A stretch of DNA of 33,578 nt, taken from positions 1 through 33,578 of the forward strand of contig JAKFYA010000022.1 of assembly GCA_021731095.1 (NCBI GenBank). Direction: 5' to 3'. This document shows positions 17,020-25,029 of the stretch, piece by piece. Numbering within the stretch: the first letter of the stretch is position 1; each line of letters starts with the position of its first letter. Source of the stretch: Acidobacteriota bacterium. GTDB lineage: Bacteria > Acidobacteriota > Vicinamibacteria > Vicinamibacterales > UBA2999. The notes under the pieces are model-generated. The model searched no databases. It worked only from the letters and a program-made list of their open reading frames with translations, and was not told where the DNA came from. A program made the translations under genes and the position numbers.

Positions 17020-17793
17020 ATGACCGACCCGGCGCGACTTTGCATCGTCACCAGCGTGGCGCCCCATCGCGTGGTCGCCCAGCAGCGGGCGGTGGCGAGC
17101 TGGAAGCGGCTCGGTGCTGAGGTGCTGTCCCTGAATGCGGCAGACGAGCTCCGTCTCCTGGCTCCGCAGTTTCCCGAGGTGCAATTCCTGCAGGCTGCGC
17201 GTGATGCGCAGACGTTTCTGGGGCGGCCGTGCGTGTTCATCCGTGACCTGATGCAGGCGGCTGCCGGGAGCGGCGCGACCGTGTGCGGTGTGGTGAACAG
17301 TGACATCGAGCTGATCGATGCGCCGGGCCTGCGCGCGATGCTGGACGCGCAGACGCGCGACGCCCTCGTCATTGGCGCCCGCGTCGACTACGTACAGGGC
17401 CAGCGCGAGCAGGGCACCGTCTATCCCCTCGGGTACGACTTCTGCTTCTTCAGTCCTGATGCAGTGGCGGTAGTGCCGGACGAACCGTACTGTCTCGGCG
17501 CGCCCTGGTGGGACTACTGGCTGCCGGCCGTCTGGCTGGACGCGGGGCGCCCGTTGAGGCGTCTCGTGTCACAGGTGGCCTGGCATGAGCGGCACCCGGC
17601 GGCCTACCGCCCATCGCACTGGATGATGTATGGCGGACTGATGTCCGGGCGATTGATTGACGTCGGGCGGCGGCCGTCACTCTTCCCCAGGTCGATCAAT
17701 GGGGGGAAGGATCTGATCGCAAGAACAGAGCGGCTGGCGCGCGCGTTACAGGAGCAAATCGAGCGTCGGGCCGAAACCCTCATCTGGCCATGA
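17020..17793 (+). CDS. Uncharacterised protein, possibly GT-A-fold glycosyltransferase-like
   Basis: ATG at 17020 (MTDPARLCIVTSVAPHRVVAQQRAVASWKRLGAEVLSLNAADE); VVNSDIELID has a possible D-x-E motif; YDFCFFSPDAV and LGAPWWDYWLP. Function inferred from context. Confidence 0.6.
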   Translation: MTDPARLCIVTSVAPHRVVAQQRAVASWKRLGAEVLSLNAADELRLLAPQFPEVQFLQAARDAQTFLGRPCVFIRDLMQAAAGSGATVCGVVNSDIELIDAPGLRAMLDAQTRDALVIGARVDYVQGQREQGTVYPLGYDFCFFSPDAVAVVPDEPYCLGAPWWDYWLPAVWLDAGRPLRRLVSQVAWHERHPAAYRPSHWMMYGGLMSGRLIDVGRRPSLFPRSINGGKDLIARTERLARALQEQIERRAETLIWP

Positions 17794-19316
17794 GTGTGAC
17801 GGAGGGGCCCGTTCGCCGACGCGCGACGGCCGCTATGGTGATGGCGGCAATCTGCCTGTTGCCGCTGGCTGGTCTGAAGGCGGTGTCTCTGGGACTGGTT
17901 GCCACGCGGGACATCCGGCAGCTTGTCGTGCCGTGGATGGGAGGCCCGGCGACATCGGTTGCGGGCCTGATGCTGGTTGGGCTGATGGCCACGTGTGTCC
18001 CGCTCGCGCTTGGCGCGCCGCTCGCACGGACGTCCTGGCCCGCCCGCTGGTGGGCGGGCTTCCTGGCGGCCGGTACGCTGCTCGTGGGTCTGTATGCCGC
18101 GGGCGTGGGACGTGGCCTCAGCGTGTCCATCGGCGCCGTGGCAGCGGCCGGGGTCGCTGCGGCGTGGGTGCGCAGGGACGGTTGGCCGGTGGCGCGTTCC
18201 CGCGTCGAGCCTGGACACGTACTTCTGGGTGCGGTGATGGCCGGGTTGCTGGTGGCCGCGATGGCGCACACGCTGGCGGGACCCACCATGGCCTGGGACG
18301 CCGTGGCTGTCTGGTTGCCAAAGGTGCGTGGCCTTGCGTCGGGGGCTTCGCTGGCGGAGCTGGCGCGCCCGACCTATCCCCCGCTGGGTGCAATGGTCTG
18401 GTCCGTGGCGGCATCGGTCGGCGGAAGTGAAGCAGCAGGTCGTGGCGTGCTGGCGGCGGCGGCCCTCGTGGCGCTGCTGGGGCTGACCGACCTGGTGCCG
18501 GGCCGGTTGACACTGGCGATCAGCGTGCTCGTCTCGGCCGTGGCCGTCGTGTTCTTCGGCCTCGACGCGTTTACCAATGGTTATCAGGACGCGCTGCTGG
18601 CGGCGGCGGCTGGCATGAGCGCCGTGGCGCTGATCGTGTCGTTCGACCAGGCCACTGACGCCGTGTCACGGTGCCGGCATGCGGCACGTGGCCTGGCGGC
18701 CGCGGGCGCACTGGGGCTCATCAAGAGCGAGGGGGCCGTCTTCGGCGCGTGTCTCATGCTGGCCTATCTCCTCGTGTCACTGGCCTGGACTGCACGCGGG
18801 GACTGGCTCGGCCTGTTGCGCGCCCTCCGCCTTCCGCTCGCGGGCTATGCCGGTGTCGGACTTCTCTGGCCCGTCGCTTTGCTGGTGCATGGCTTTCCTG
18901 TATTCGAGCGACAGGAGGGCACGTTCTCGGCGGCTGGTCTGCTGGCCGTGCCGTGGCGCCTCGCCGATCGTCTTCCGACCATCGCGTCAGCCATGGCGGC
19001 ACTGCTGGGAGACGGGAGGCGCCTGACGCTGCTTGCGGCCGTGGCCCTGGCCGCGAGCGCCGCCGTGCCTGGCCTCTGGCGGCATGGCGCTCCACGAGCA
19101 CATCGGGCGGTGCAGTTTCTCGGAGTGGTCAGCCTGTTCCATCTGCTGTCTGTGATCGTGATGTTTCTGGCGACGGAGGCCCCACTGGCCTGGCATCTCG
19201 ACACCGCACTCCTGCGCCTGTTGCTGCACCTGCGGTGGATCGTGGCGGCTATCGTGGTCGTGGTCGGTGTGGAGGTCATCCGCATGGCCGGAGGCGAGGC
19301 GTCCTCACGCCGCTGA
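17790..19316 (+). CDS. Polytopic membrane protein, putative GT-C-type glycosyltransferase
   Basis: 508 aa with many hydrophobic segments; AWDAVAVWLPKVRGLASGASLAELARPTYPPLGAMVW resembles the WDA..W..K....YPPL pattern of bacterial GT-C-like proteins; ATGA overlap with 17020..17793. Confidence 0.6.
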   Translation: MSVTEGPVRRRATAAMVMAAICLLPLAGLKAVSLGLVATRDIRQLVVPWMGGPATSVAGLMLVGLMATCVPLALGAPLARTSWPARWWAGFLAAGTLLVGLYAAGVGRGLSVSIGAVAAAGVAAAWVRRDGWPVARSRVEPGHVLLGAVMAGLLVAAMAHTLAGPTMAWDAVAVWLPKVRGLASGASLAELARPTYPPLGAMVWSVAASVGGSEAAGRGVLAAAALVALLGLTDLVPGRLTLAISVLVSAVAVVFFGLDAFTNGYQDALLAAAAGMSAVALIVSFDQATDAVSRCRHAARGLAAAGALGLIKSEGAVFGACLMLAYLLVSLAWTARGDWLGLLRALRLPLAGYAGVGLLWPVALLVHGFPVFERQEGTFSAAGLLAVPWRLADRLPTIASAMAALLGDGRRLTLLAAVALAASAAVPGLWRHGAPRAHRAVQFLGVVSLFHLLSVIVMFLATEAPLAWHLDTALLRLLLHLRWIVAAIVVVVGVEVIRMAGGEASSRR

Positions 19317-19364
19317 TCGTGAGGGGGCGCCGCGCGTGACCCCCAGGCCGACCAGCGGCGCCTG

Positions 19365-20333
19365 TCACCGGCTCGATGGAAGCCCGGACGGCGTGATGAG
19401 TCTGGCGGGATGGCCTGGCGCTTCGCAGGCCCCATCGGCGGGTTCAGTGGCGAGCGGCAAGGCGGCGAGGAGTCCGTACTGTGCGGCGTAGGCCCTGGCG
19501 ATGCCGGTTCCCAGGCATCCCCTGGCGCCCTGGCCTGCAGCGCCGACATGGATACCGTCCCCCAGCGCATCGTGGTTCACATACAGCAGCTCTGCATCGA
19601 AGTGCCGCATCGGGTCGGTCCAACGCCGGTCATCGGGCAGAGGTGCCGCGAGCACGCGCACCGAGCCGCCATGGCTCCGGGCCAGGTCACGCAACCGAGC
19701 GAGATAGTGCCGTCCTACCAGAGATAACCTGACAGTCCCCACGGTGTCTGCCGGCACCCGGGCGAATGGATCCATCGCCAGGCGTGTGTCGAGACTGCGT
19801 GGCGGTTGTCGCCACGCCGCATTGGTGGCCAGCAGGCCTGGCATCAGCCACCGGGCCACCTGGGGGAGAGTGATAGCCGGATTGTGCTGAAGCCACCAGA
19901 CCTCGGCCATCTGGGCCGGGGTGTGGAAGAAGCCGCTGAAGTAGGTGACCGCCGAGGCAGCATCGAGCGTGCCTCGCAGCGTTTCAGGACGGCAGATGAC
20001 GACGATGTCCCGTGCGCGCGGACATGCCCGGAACGCGTCCTCAGCCAGGTAGTAGAAGCCCGCCATCGTGATGGCGGCATTGGTCGTGAGGAAGCGGACC
20101 TGCCGGCTCGGCTCTCGTCCGGTCGGAAAGAACTGGCGCGCCACGCTGTCGCCGATGATCAGCTGGGTGACCGAGGTATCAGGCGTGCGGGCGTGGGTCA
20201 GTGCCGTGTAGACCTCACTGCCGATGAGGTTGCGACCTCCCGCGCCGTCAATCCGGGCCCGCAGGCCTCTGTCGACGGTGGCGACGAGCAACACGAGCGT
20301 CAGGATGAAGCGCGTCGCGGTCCACGTGGTCAC
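19365..20333 (-). CDS. Membrane-anchored SGNH-like protein (paralogue of 11078..12121)
   Basis: GTG start at 20333 (VTTWTATRFILTLVLLVATVDRG) gives an N-terminal TM; IIGDSVARQFFPTGREPSRQVRFLTTNAAITMAGFYYLAEDAFRACPRARDIVVICRPETL; DGIHVGAAG near the C-terminus. Confidence 0.7.
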   Translation of the reverse strand: MTTWTATRFILTLVLLVATVDRGLRARIDGAGGRNLIGSEVYTALTHARTPDTSVTQLIIGDSVARQFFPTGREPSRQVRFLTTNAAITMAGFYYLAEDAFRACPRARDIVVICRPETLRGTLDAASAVTYFSGFFHTPAQMAEVWWLQHNPAITLPQVARWLMPGLLATNAAWRQPPRSLDTRLAMDPFARVPADTVGTVRLSLVGRHYLARLRDLARSHGGSVRVLAAPLPDDRRWTDPMRHFDAELLYVNHDALGDGIHVGAAGQGARGCLGTGIARAYAAQYGLLAALPLATEPADGACEAPGHPARLITPSGLPSSR

Positions 20334-20355
20334 GTGCGGTATCCTACCGCTCCTC

Positions 20356-21603
20356 ATGGACACGCCGGGCCGCAGGCTCACCATCGCCCTCCTGCATCTC
20401 GACCTCGGCTTCGGTGGGGCTGAGCGGCTCATGCTTGACGCCGCGCTGGAGCTGGGGGCGCTCGGCCACCGGACCGCGCTGTTCACCAGTGCCATGAATC
20501 CGGCCCGGACCTTTGACGACGCGACGAACGGTTGTGTGGACGTACGCGTCCGGGTGTCCCGGTTACCCGCGGCTATCGCACGTCGCGTGCGGGTGCCGTG
20601 TGCCGTGGTCAGGATGGCCGGACTGGCTGCGGCGGCCCGGCGTGAGCTGGCGCCCGACCTGGTGCTGTGCGACCTGGTGCCGCAGGCGATCGCCGCTGTG
20701 CGTCGTCTCGCGCGGGCACCGGTCCTCTTCTATTGCCACTACCCCGACGCGTTGCTGGCGCCGCCAGGCGGTGTGGCCTATCGCCTGTATCGCTGGGGAC
20801 TCGACGCGCTGGAACGGCAGGGCATGGGATGCGCGGACGGACTGGCCACCAACAGCCAGTTCACCAGGCGTGCCATGGGTCTGCAGATGCCGCGCCTCGC
20901 GGCTGACGCCGTCCCGGTGGTCTATCCCGGCGTCGACCTGATGCGCTTCGGGCAGCTGCCGCCCGTGCCCGAGGCCTGGTCCGACGGTGACGAGGTGGTC
21001 GTGGCGTCGGTGGGACGTTTCCACCCCGACAAGGATCATCCGCTCGCCGTGTCCGCATTCGCCGCCCTTCTGCGGCAAGTCCCTGACACGCTCCGGCGGC
21101 GGCTACGCCTCGTGATCAGCGGGGGCCTCGATGCCACCAGACCCGAAGAGCAACAGGTGCGCGCCGCCCTGGCCGAGCGCATTCGTGCCTACGGGCTCGG
21201 CGCCCAGGTGGCTCTGCTCGTGTCGCCGACGGATGCGGCGCAGCGGGAGCTGATGGCTCGCGCGTCACTGGTCCTGCACACGGCACCGGCCGAGCACTTC
21301 GGGATGAGCCCGGTTGAGGCGATGGCGGCCGGGCGTCCCGTGGTGGCCGTCGCCCGCGGGGGACTGCTGGAAACGATTCGTGATGGCGAGACCGGCTTTC
21401 TCCGAGAGCCGACGGCAGAGGCCCTGGCAGGCGCGCTGGCCACCGCGTGCGCCGAGCCGGCGATGGTGGTTCGCATGGGACGACAGGCACGCGTGGATGC
21501 GCAGGTCCGCTTCAGCCGGCAGCGCTTCGGCCAGCAGCTGCACGAGTCGGCGCTGGCCGCGTTCGACCGTGGTGCCACAGGCCACCGGCCTTACGGCGTG
21601 TAG
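20356..21603 (+). CDS. ALG2-like GT4 glycosyltransferase (putative alpha-1,3/1,6-mannosyltransferase)
   Basis: ATG at 20356 (MDTPGRRLTIALLHLDLGFGGAERLMLDAALELGALGH); VLCDLVPQAIAAVRRLARAPVLFYCHYPDALL; ADGLATNSQFTRRAM; VYPGVDLMRF; HFGMSPVEAMAAGRPVVAVARGGLLETIRDGETGFL. Blocks correspond to recalled eukaryotic ALG2. Confidence 0.85.
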   Translation: MDTPGRRLTIALLHLDLGFGGAERLMLDAALELGALGHRTALFTSAMNPARTFDDATNGCVDVRVRVSRLPAAIARRVRVPCAVVRMAGLAAAARRELAPDLVLCDLVPQAIAAVRRLARAPVLFYCHYPDALLAPPGGVAYRLYRWGLDALERQGMGCADGLATNSQFTRRAMGLQMPRLAADAVPVVYPGVDLMRFGQLPPVPEAWSDGDEVVVASVGRFHPDKDHPLAVSAFAALLRQVPDTLRRRLRLVISGGLDATRPEEQQVRAALAERIRAYGLGAQVALLVSPTDAAQRELMARASLVLHTAPAEHFGMSPVEAMAAGRPVVAVARGGLLETIRDGETGFLREPTAEALAGALATACAEPAMVVRMGRQARVDAQVRFSRQRFGQQLHESALAAFDRGATGHRPYGV

Positions 21604-23813
21604 GCGAAGACCCGGACGAGGGGCGGCCCACCGGGGCGGGTGCTTTCGTCATGGACAGGCTGGAAGCGGACCAGCGCATCGAGCGGGACCGCCGACTCTC
21701 CAGGCTCCAGCCCGACCAGGGCGTGCCTGCCTGGACCACGGGACCGGAGCTGCGCCTCGGCCGCTTCGTAGGTGGCGTAGCGATCCAGTCTGGTGATCTC
21801 TTTGTAGGTGCGGCCGTCACGACCGGTTCGCTCCACCCAAGTCACCACCCAGGAGCTGTGGCGAGGCTGGACGGCCCGACCGGCAAAGGTCTGGAGGTGG
21901 ACCGCCATCGACCGGTAGTACGCCGGATGGAAGACCCAGGTGCGGACCAGCGTGCCTCCGCCGGTCTTCTGGTACATCGGCTCGGCAAAGTCCGCCGCGC
22001 TCAGACCGACGAGTGCGGGCATGCCGAGGAGTCGCCCGCGGAGGCGGCCGTCGGCGCCGTCGCTGGTCCAGCGCATGGCCATGTCGTCATCGACCATGAC
22101 GTACCGCGCGCGCTTGGCGTCCATCCACGCATGGGCCGCCACCGGCGTGACTGACGTGAAGAAGGCGGCCGCCTGGTCGGCGCCCTCCTGGGTGCCGTTC
22201 GACATGGGGACCCGATGCGCCAGTGCGGTGATCCAGTAGCCTTGGTCCCAAAAGGCCATCACGCTGTACTGTGCCCGTGGCATCGCGTCGGCGTCGTACC
22301 GCGCCAGGTACAGGTCTCCCTGAGGAAACGGCTCGGGTGAGTGCGTGCGCAGCCATGTCAGGGCCTGCCACCAGGCCGGGGTCGGCCCTGAATCCCGACT
22401 CGCCGTGGCGACGGCTTCCGGCAACGTTGGCGCGACGAGCACGGCCAGCGCGAGCGGAGCGCCCAGCAGGTGCCAGCGTGAGGGTCTGGCCCGGGCTGTC
22501 CACCAGGCGAGGACGCCGGCGGCCGCGGCACCGGTGAAGAGGGCGAGCATGGGTGCCAGGTAGTAGCCGAAGCGCGTCGCCTTGAAGGTCGCGGCCAGGA
22601 CCCAGAACAGCCAGACCCCGAGCAGGAGCCTGTCTGGCTCTCTTCGTCGCCAGGCACGCCACGAGACCGTGGCAGCGGCAGGAATTCCCAGCAGGAATGG
22701 CGCGCCAAACATCGACAGGGGCGCGGTCAGGGATAGCCGGTCTCCCGGCCAGAGCAGTGGCCGCAGCTCGAGAATGGACGAAGGGGCACCGCCCGGGCGC
22801 AGCCGGGCGAGGTCGACGAGCCAGTGACGACCCAGGTCCGGCATGGCCAGCGCGATGAGTCCACAGCCGGCCACGCCCAGTCCCAGGGGGAGCACCAAGA
22901 CGGTGGCGCGTGGCCACCCGCGGCGCGCAGTCTGGTCCGCGAGGGCGACGAGCAGGGCGGCGAACAGGGCCACTGCGACGAGGGACGAGACCTGGAGGCC
23001 CCATCGATCGAGCTGGCGGGGCTGGAAGGCGAGCACAAGTGTCAGCGCTGACAGACCGGTCCTGCTCACGCCAAGGCCCAGCACCCGTACGTCGGCCCAG
23101 GCTGGCGCCTGGCGCCAGGCCCAGGTCAGGACCCAGACGGCCAGGGCGCCCAGCAGAAAGGGCGCGCTGGTCCAGGAGAGGTAGTAGGCGCCCAGGCCAC
23201 ACCCGGCGAGCCACCACGGGATGGCCCGGGTCGGGTCCGTCACGGCGCGACAGAGAGCCAACAGCGTAGCCTCCACCAGCACCACCTCCAGGACGTGGTG
23301 GTCGGTGAATCCAAGCTGGGTCCGTTCAAGGAAGGGCCCAGGCATCAGGGCCATCAGCGCGGCGGTGAACAGGCCGGCCTGTCGGCCGAACACCTGTCGA
23401 CCCAGCAGGTAGCCCAGGCACACCGCGACGACCGCCAGCACAGGGGGGGCCAGGGCCGCCACGGCCTCTACCGTGCCCGTGGCCGGATGGCCGAGTCCAA
23501 TCGCCAGGGCCGCCAGGGCGACCAGAAGGTCGAACAGGGGGGCGATCGCGACATGTTGCCCGTCGATCAGGGCATAGGGGTCAACTGTCAGCCGGTGGGG
23601 GAAGTTGGCCACCAGATGGGTGACCGCCCGGAGGTGGTACCAGCCGTCATCCTGAAACCGGACCCAGCTCCCCCCCATAACCCGGTCCCAGGGCAGCCAG
23701 ACCCGGAGCGCCAGTGCGGCGCTGCACAGGGCGAGCAGGGCGAACCAGGTGCCGGACGACCTCCCGTCCGCGCCGCTCGGGCTCGGGCTCGGGCTTTCAG
23801 CCGGGGACGACAT
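21591..23813 (-). CDS. STT3/AglB/PglB-family oligosaccharyltransferase (GT66)
   Basis: 740 aa; first-loop acidic motif FQDDGWYHLRAV (codons near 23638-23657), second loop GFTDHHVLE (23286-23312), candidate SVSE/TIxE-type motif SSILELRPL (22761-22781), and FWDQGYWI (WDQGYWI at 22230-22250) equivalent to WWDxG, followed by a C-terminal soluble domain. Confidence 0.9.
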   Translation of the reverse strand: MSSPAESPSPSPSGADGRSSGTWFALLALCSAALALRVWLPWDRVMGGSWVRFQDDGWYHLRAVTHLVANFPHRLTVDPYALIDGQHVAIAPLFDLLVALAALAIGLGHPATGTVEAVAALAPPVLAVVAVCLGYLLGRQVFGRQAGLFTAALMALMPGPFLERTQLGFTDHHVLEVVLVEATLLALCRAVTDPTRAIPWWLAGCGLGAYYLSWTSAPFLLGALAVWVLTWAWRQAPAWADVRVLGLGVSRTGLSALTLVLAFQPRQLDRWGLQVSSLVAVALFAALLVALADQTARRGWPRATVLVLPLGLGVAGCGLIALAMPDLGRHWLVDLARLRPGGAPSSILELRPLLWPGDRLSLTAPLSMFGAPFLLGIPAAATVSWRAWRRREPDRLLLGVWLFWVLAATFKATRFGYYLAPMLALFTGAAAAGVLAWWTARARPSRWHLLGAPLALAVLVAPTLPEAVATASRDSGPTPAWWQALTWLRTHSPEPFPQGDLYLARYDADAMPRAQYSVMAFWDQGYWITALAHRVPMSNGTQEGADQAAAFFTSVTPVAAHAWMDAKRARYVMVDDDMAMRWTSDGADGRLRGRLLGMPALVGLSAADFAEPMYQKTGGGTLVRTWVFHPAYYRSMAVHLQTFAGRAVQPRHSSWVVTWVERTGRDGRTYKEITRLDRYATYEAAEAQLRSRGPGRHALVGLEPGESAVPLDALVRFQPVHDESTRPGGPPLVRVFAYTP

Positions 23814-23857
23814 GCCCGAGACGGTACCACAGCGCCATGTGCCGACCCACCCGTGCC

Positions 23858-23887
23858 TTGCAGGATCCGCAGGTGGTCAGCTAGACT
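23858..23887 (+). promoter_or_regulatory. Putative sigma70-type promoter for tRNA-Gln
   Basis: TTGCAG (23858-23863), 18-nt spacer, TAGACT (23882-23887). Confidence 0.5.
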
Positions 23888-23918
23888 ACGGGTTTGCGCA
23901 GGATGCCAGGCACCAAGC

Positions 23919-23993
23919 TGGGGCGTGGCCAAGCGGTAAGGCGCGGGACTTTGGCTCCCGTATTCGAAGGTTCGAATCCTTCCGCCCCAACCA
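23919..23993 (+). tRNA. tRNA-Gln (anticodon TTG)
   Basis: TGGGGCG...CGCCCCA acceptor stem, anticodon stem CGGGA-CTTTGGC-TCCCG (TTG at 23951-23953), T-arm GAAGGTTCGAATCCTTC, encoded CCA. Confidence 0.96.
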
Positions 23994-24049
23994 CCTCCCG
24001 AGCGGATTGCTGACGACGAGCGATGAAACGACCCCACGGCGACGCACTC

Positions 24050-25000
24050 ATGCCCACGGACTTCGGGGACCTCAAGGTCTTCACCGGGTCCGCTCATCCC
24101 CAGTTGGCCAGGGAAATTGCCGAATTTCTTGGCATTCCGCTGGGGCAGGCACGTCTGCGGCGGTTCCCGGACACGGAAGTCTCGTTTCAGATCGACGAAA
24201 ATATCCGCGGCGCTGACGTCTTCATCATTCAGCCCACCTGCAATCCGGTGGACCCGAATCTGATGGAGCTGATGATCATGATCGACGCGTTTCGTCGGTC
24301 ATCCGCCGCCCGCATCACGGCCGTGGTGCCGTATTACGGTTACGCCCGCCAGGACCGGAAGGACAAGCCCCGCGTGCCGATTTCGGCCAAGCTGGTGGCA
24401 AACCTGCTCGGGGCGGCCGGTACGAACCGCGTGCTGACGATGGACCTGCACAAGGCCCAGATTCAGGGGTTCTTTGATATTCCGGTCGATCACCTGTTCG
24501 CGGCCCCGGTCATCATTGACCACCTGGCGCGCCAGGGCATGACCGACCTGACCATGGTGGCCCCCGACGTCGGCGGCGCCGAACGTGCCCGCGCCTACGC
24601 CAAGCGCCTCGGCGCGGAACTCGCCGTGGTCGACAAGCGGCGGACTGAAGATGGCACGGCCGAAGTGATGAATGTCATCGGTGACGTCAAGGGTCGGACC
24701 TGTGTGATTCAGGACGACATCATCGACACCGCCGGCACCATCCAGAAGGCGGCGGCGGCGCTCAAGTCGGCGGGCGCGGCCAAGGTGGTCGCGTGTGCCG
24801 TGCACGGCGTGCTCTCGGGTCCTGCCATCGAGCGGATCGAGAATTCGCCGGTTGACCAGCTCATCGTGACCAACACGATTCCGTTGCGCGAGGACGCGCA
24901 GCGGTGCAAGAAGATCGTCGTGCTGTCGGTGGCCAGACTGCTGGGCCAGGCGATTCGGAGCATCCATGAGGAAACCTCGGTTTCCTCGCTGTTTGTTTAG
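24050..25000 (+). CDS. prs: Ribose-phosphate pyrophosphokinase
   Basis: MPTDFGDLKVFTGSAHPQLAREIAEFLG; FPDTEVSFQIDENIRGADVFIIQPTCNPVDPNLMELMIMIDAFRRSSAARITAVVPYYGYARQDRK; start could be 24023. Confidence 0.96.
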   Translation: MPTDFGDLKVFTGSAHPQLAREIAEFLGIPLGQARLRRFPDTEVSFQIDENIRGADVFIIQPTCNPVDPNLMELMIMIDAFRRSSAARITAVVPYYGYARQDRKDKPRVPISAKLVANLLGAAGTNRVLTMDLHKAQIQGFFDIPVDHLFAAPVIIDHLARQGMTDLTMVAPDVGGAERARAYAKRLGAELAVVDKRRTEDGTAEVMNVIGDVKGRTCVIQDDIIDTAGTIQKAAAALKSAGAAKVVACAVHGVLSGPAIERIENSPVDQLIVTNTIPLREDAQRCKKIVVLSVARLLGQAIRSIHEETSVSSLFV

Positions 25001-25029
25001 GTGGCGGCCAGCAGGCTGCTGAGGTAGGT

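Noticed and set aside
23775-23797. Short GGGCTC tandem repeat near the OST N-terminus
   Set aside because: Only about three imperfect units encoding SPSPS in a likely disordered N-terminus; too short to call a repeat feature.
4811-23813. Alternative reading: ordinary exopolysaccharide or O-antigen cluster
   Set aside because: Not excluded for the tailoring genes, but no Wzx/Wzy/Wza/Wzc-like proteins were recognised, whereas an STT3/AglB-type OST and ALG1/ALG2-like enzymes are present; protein glycosylation is the better explanation.
23919-23993. tRNA-Gln as an integration site making the glycan locus a genomic island
   Set aside because: The locus lies at the 5' side of the tRNA, no integrase or transposase was seen, and I did not find a repeated tRNA 3' fragment at the other end. 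Composition appears similarly GC-rich throughout.
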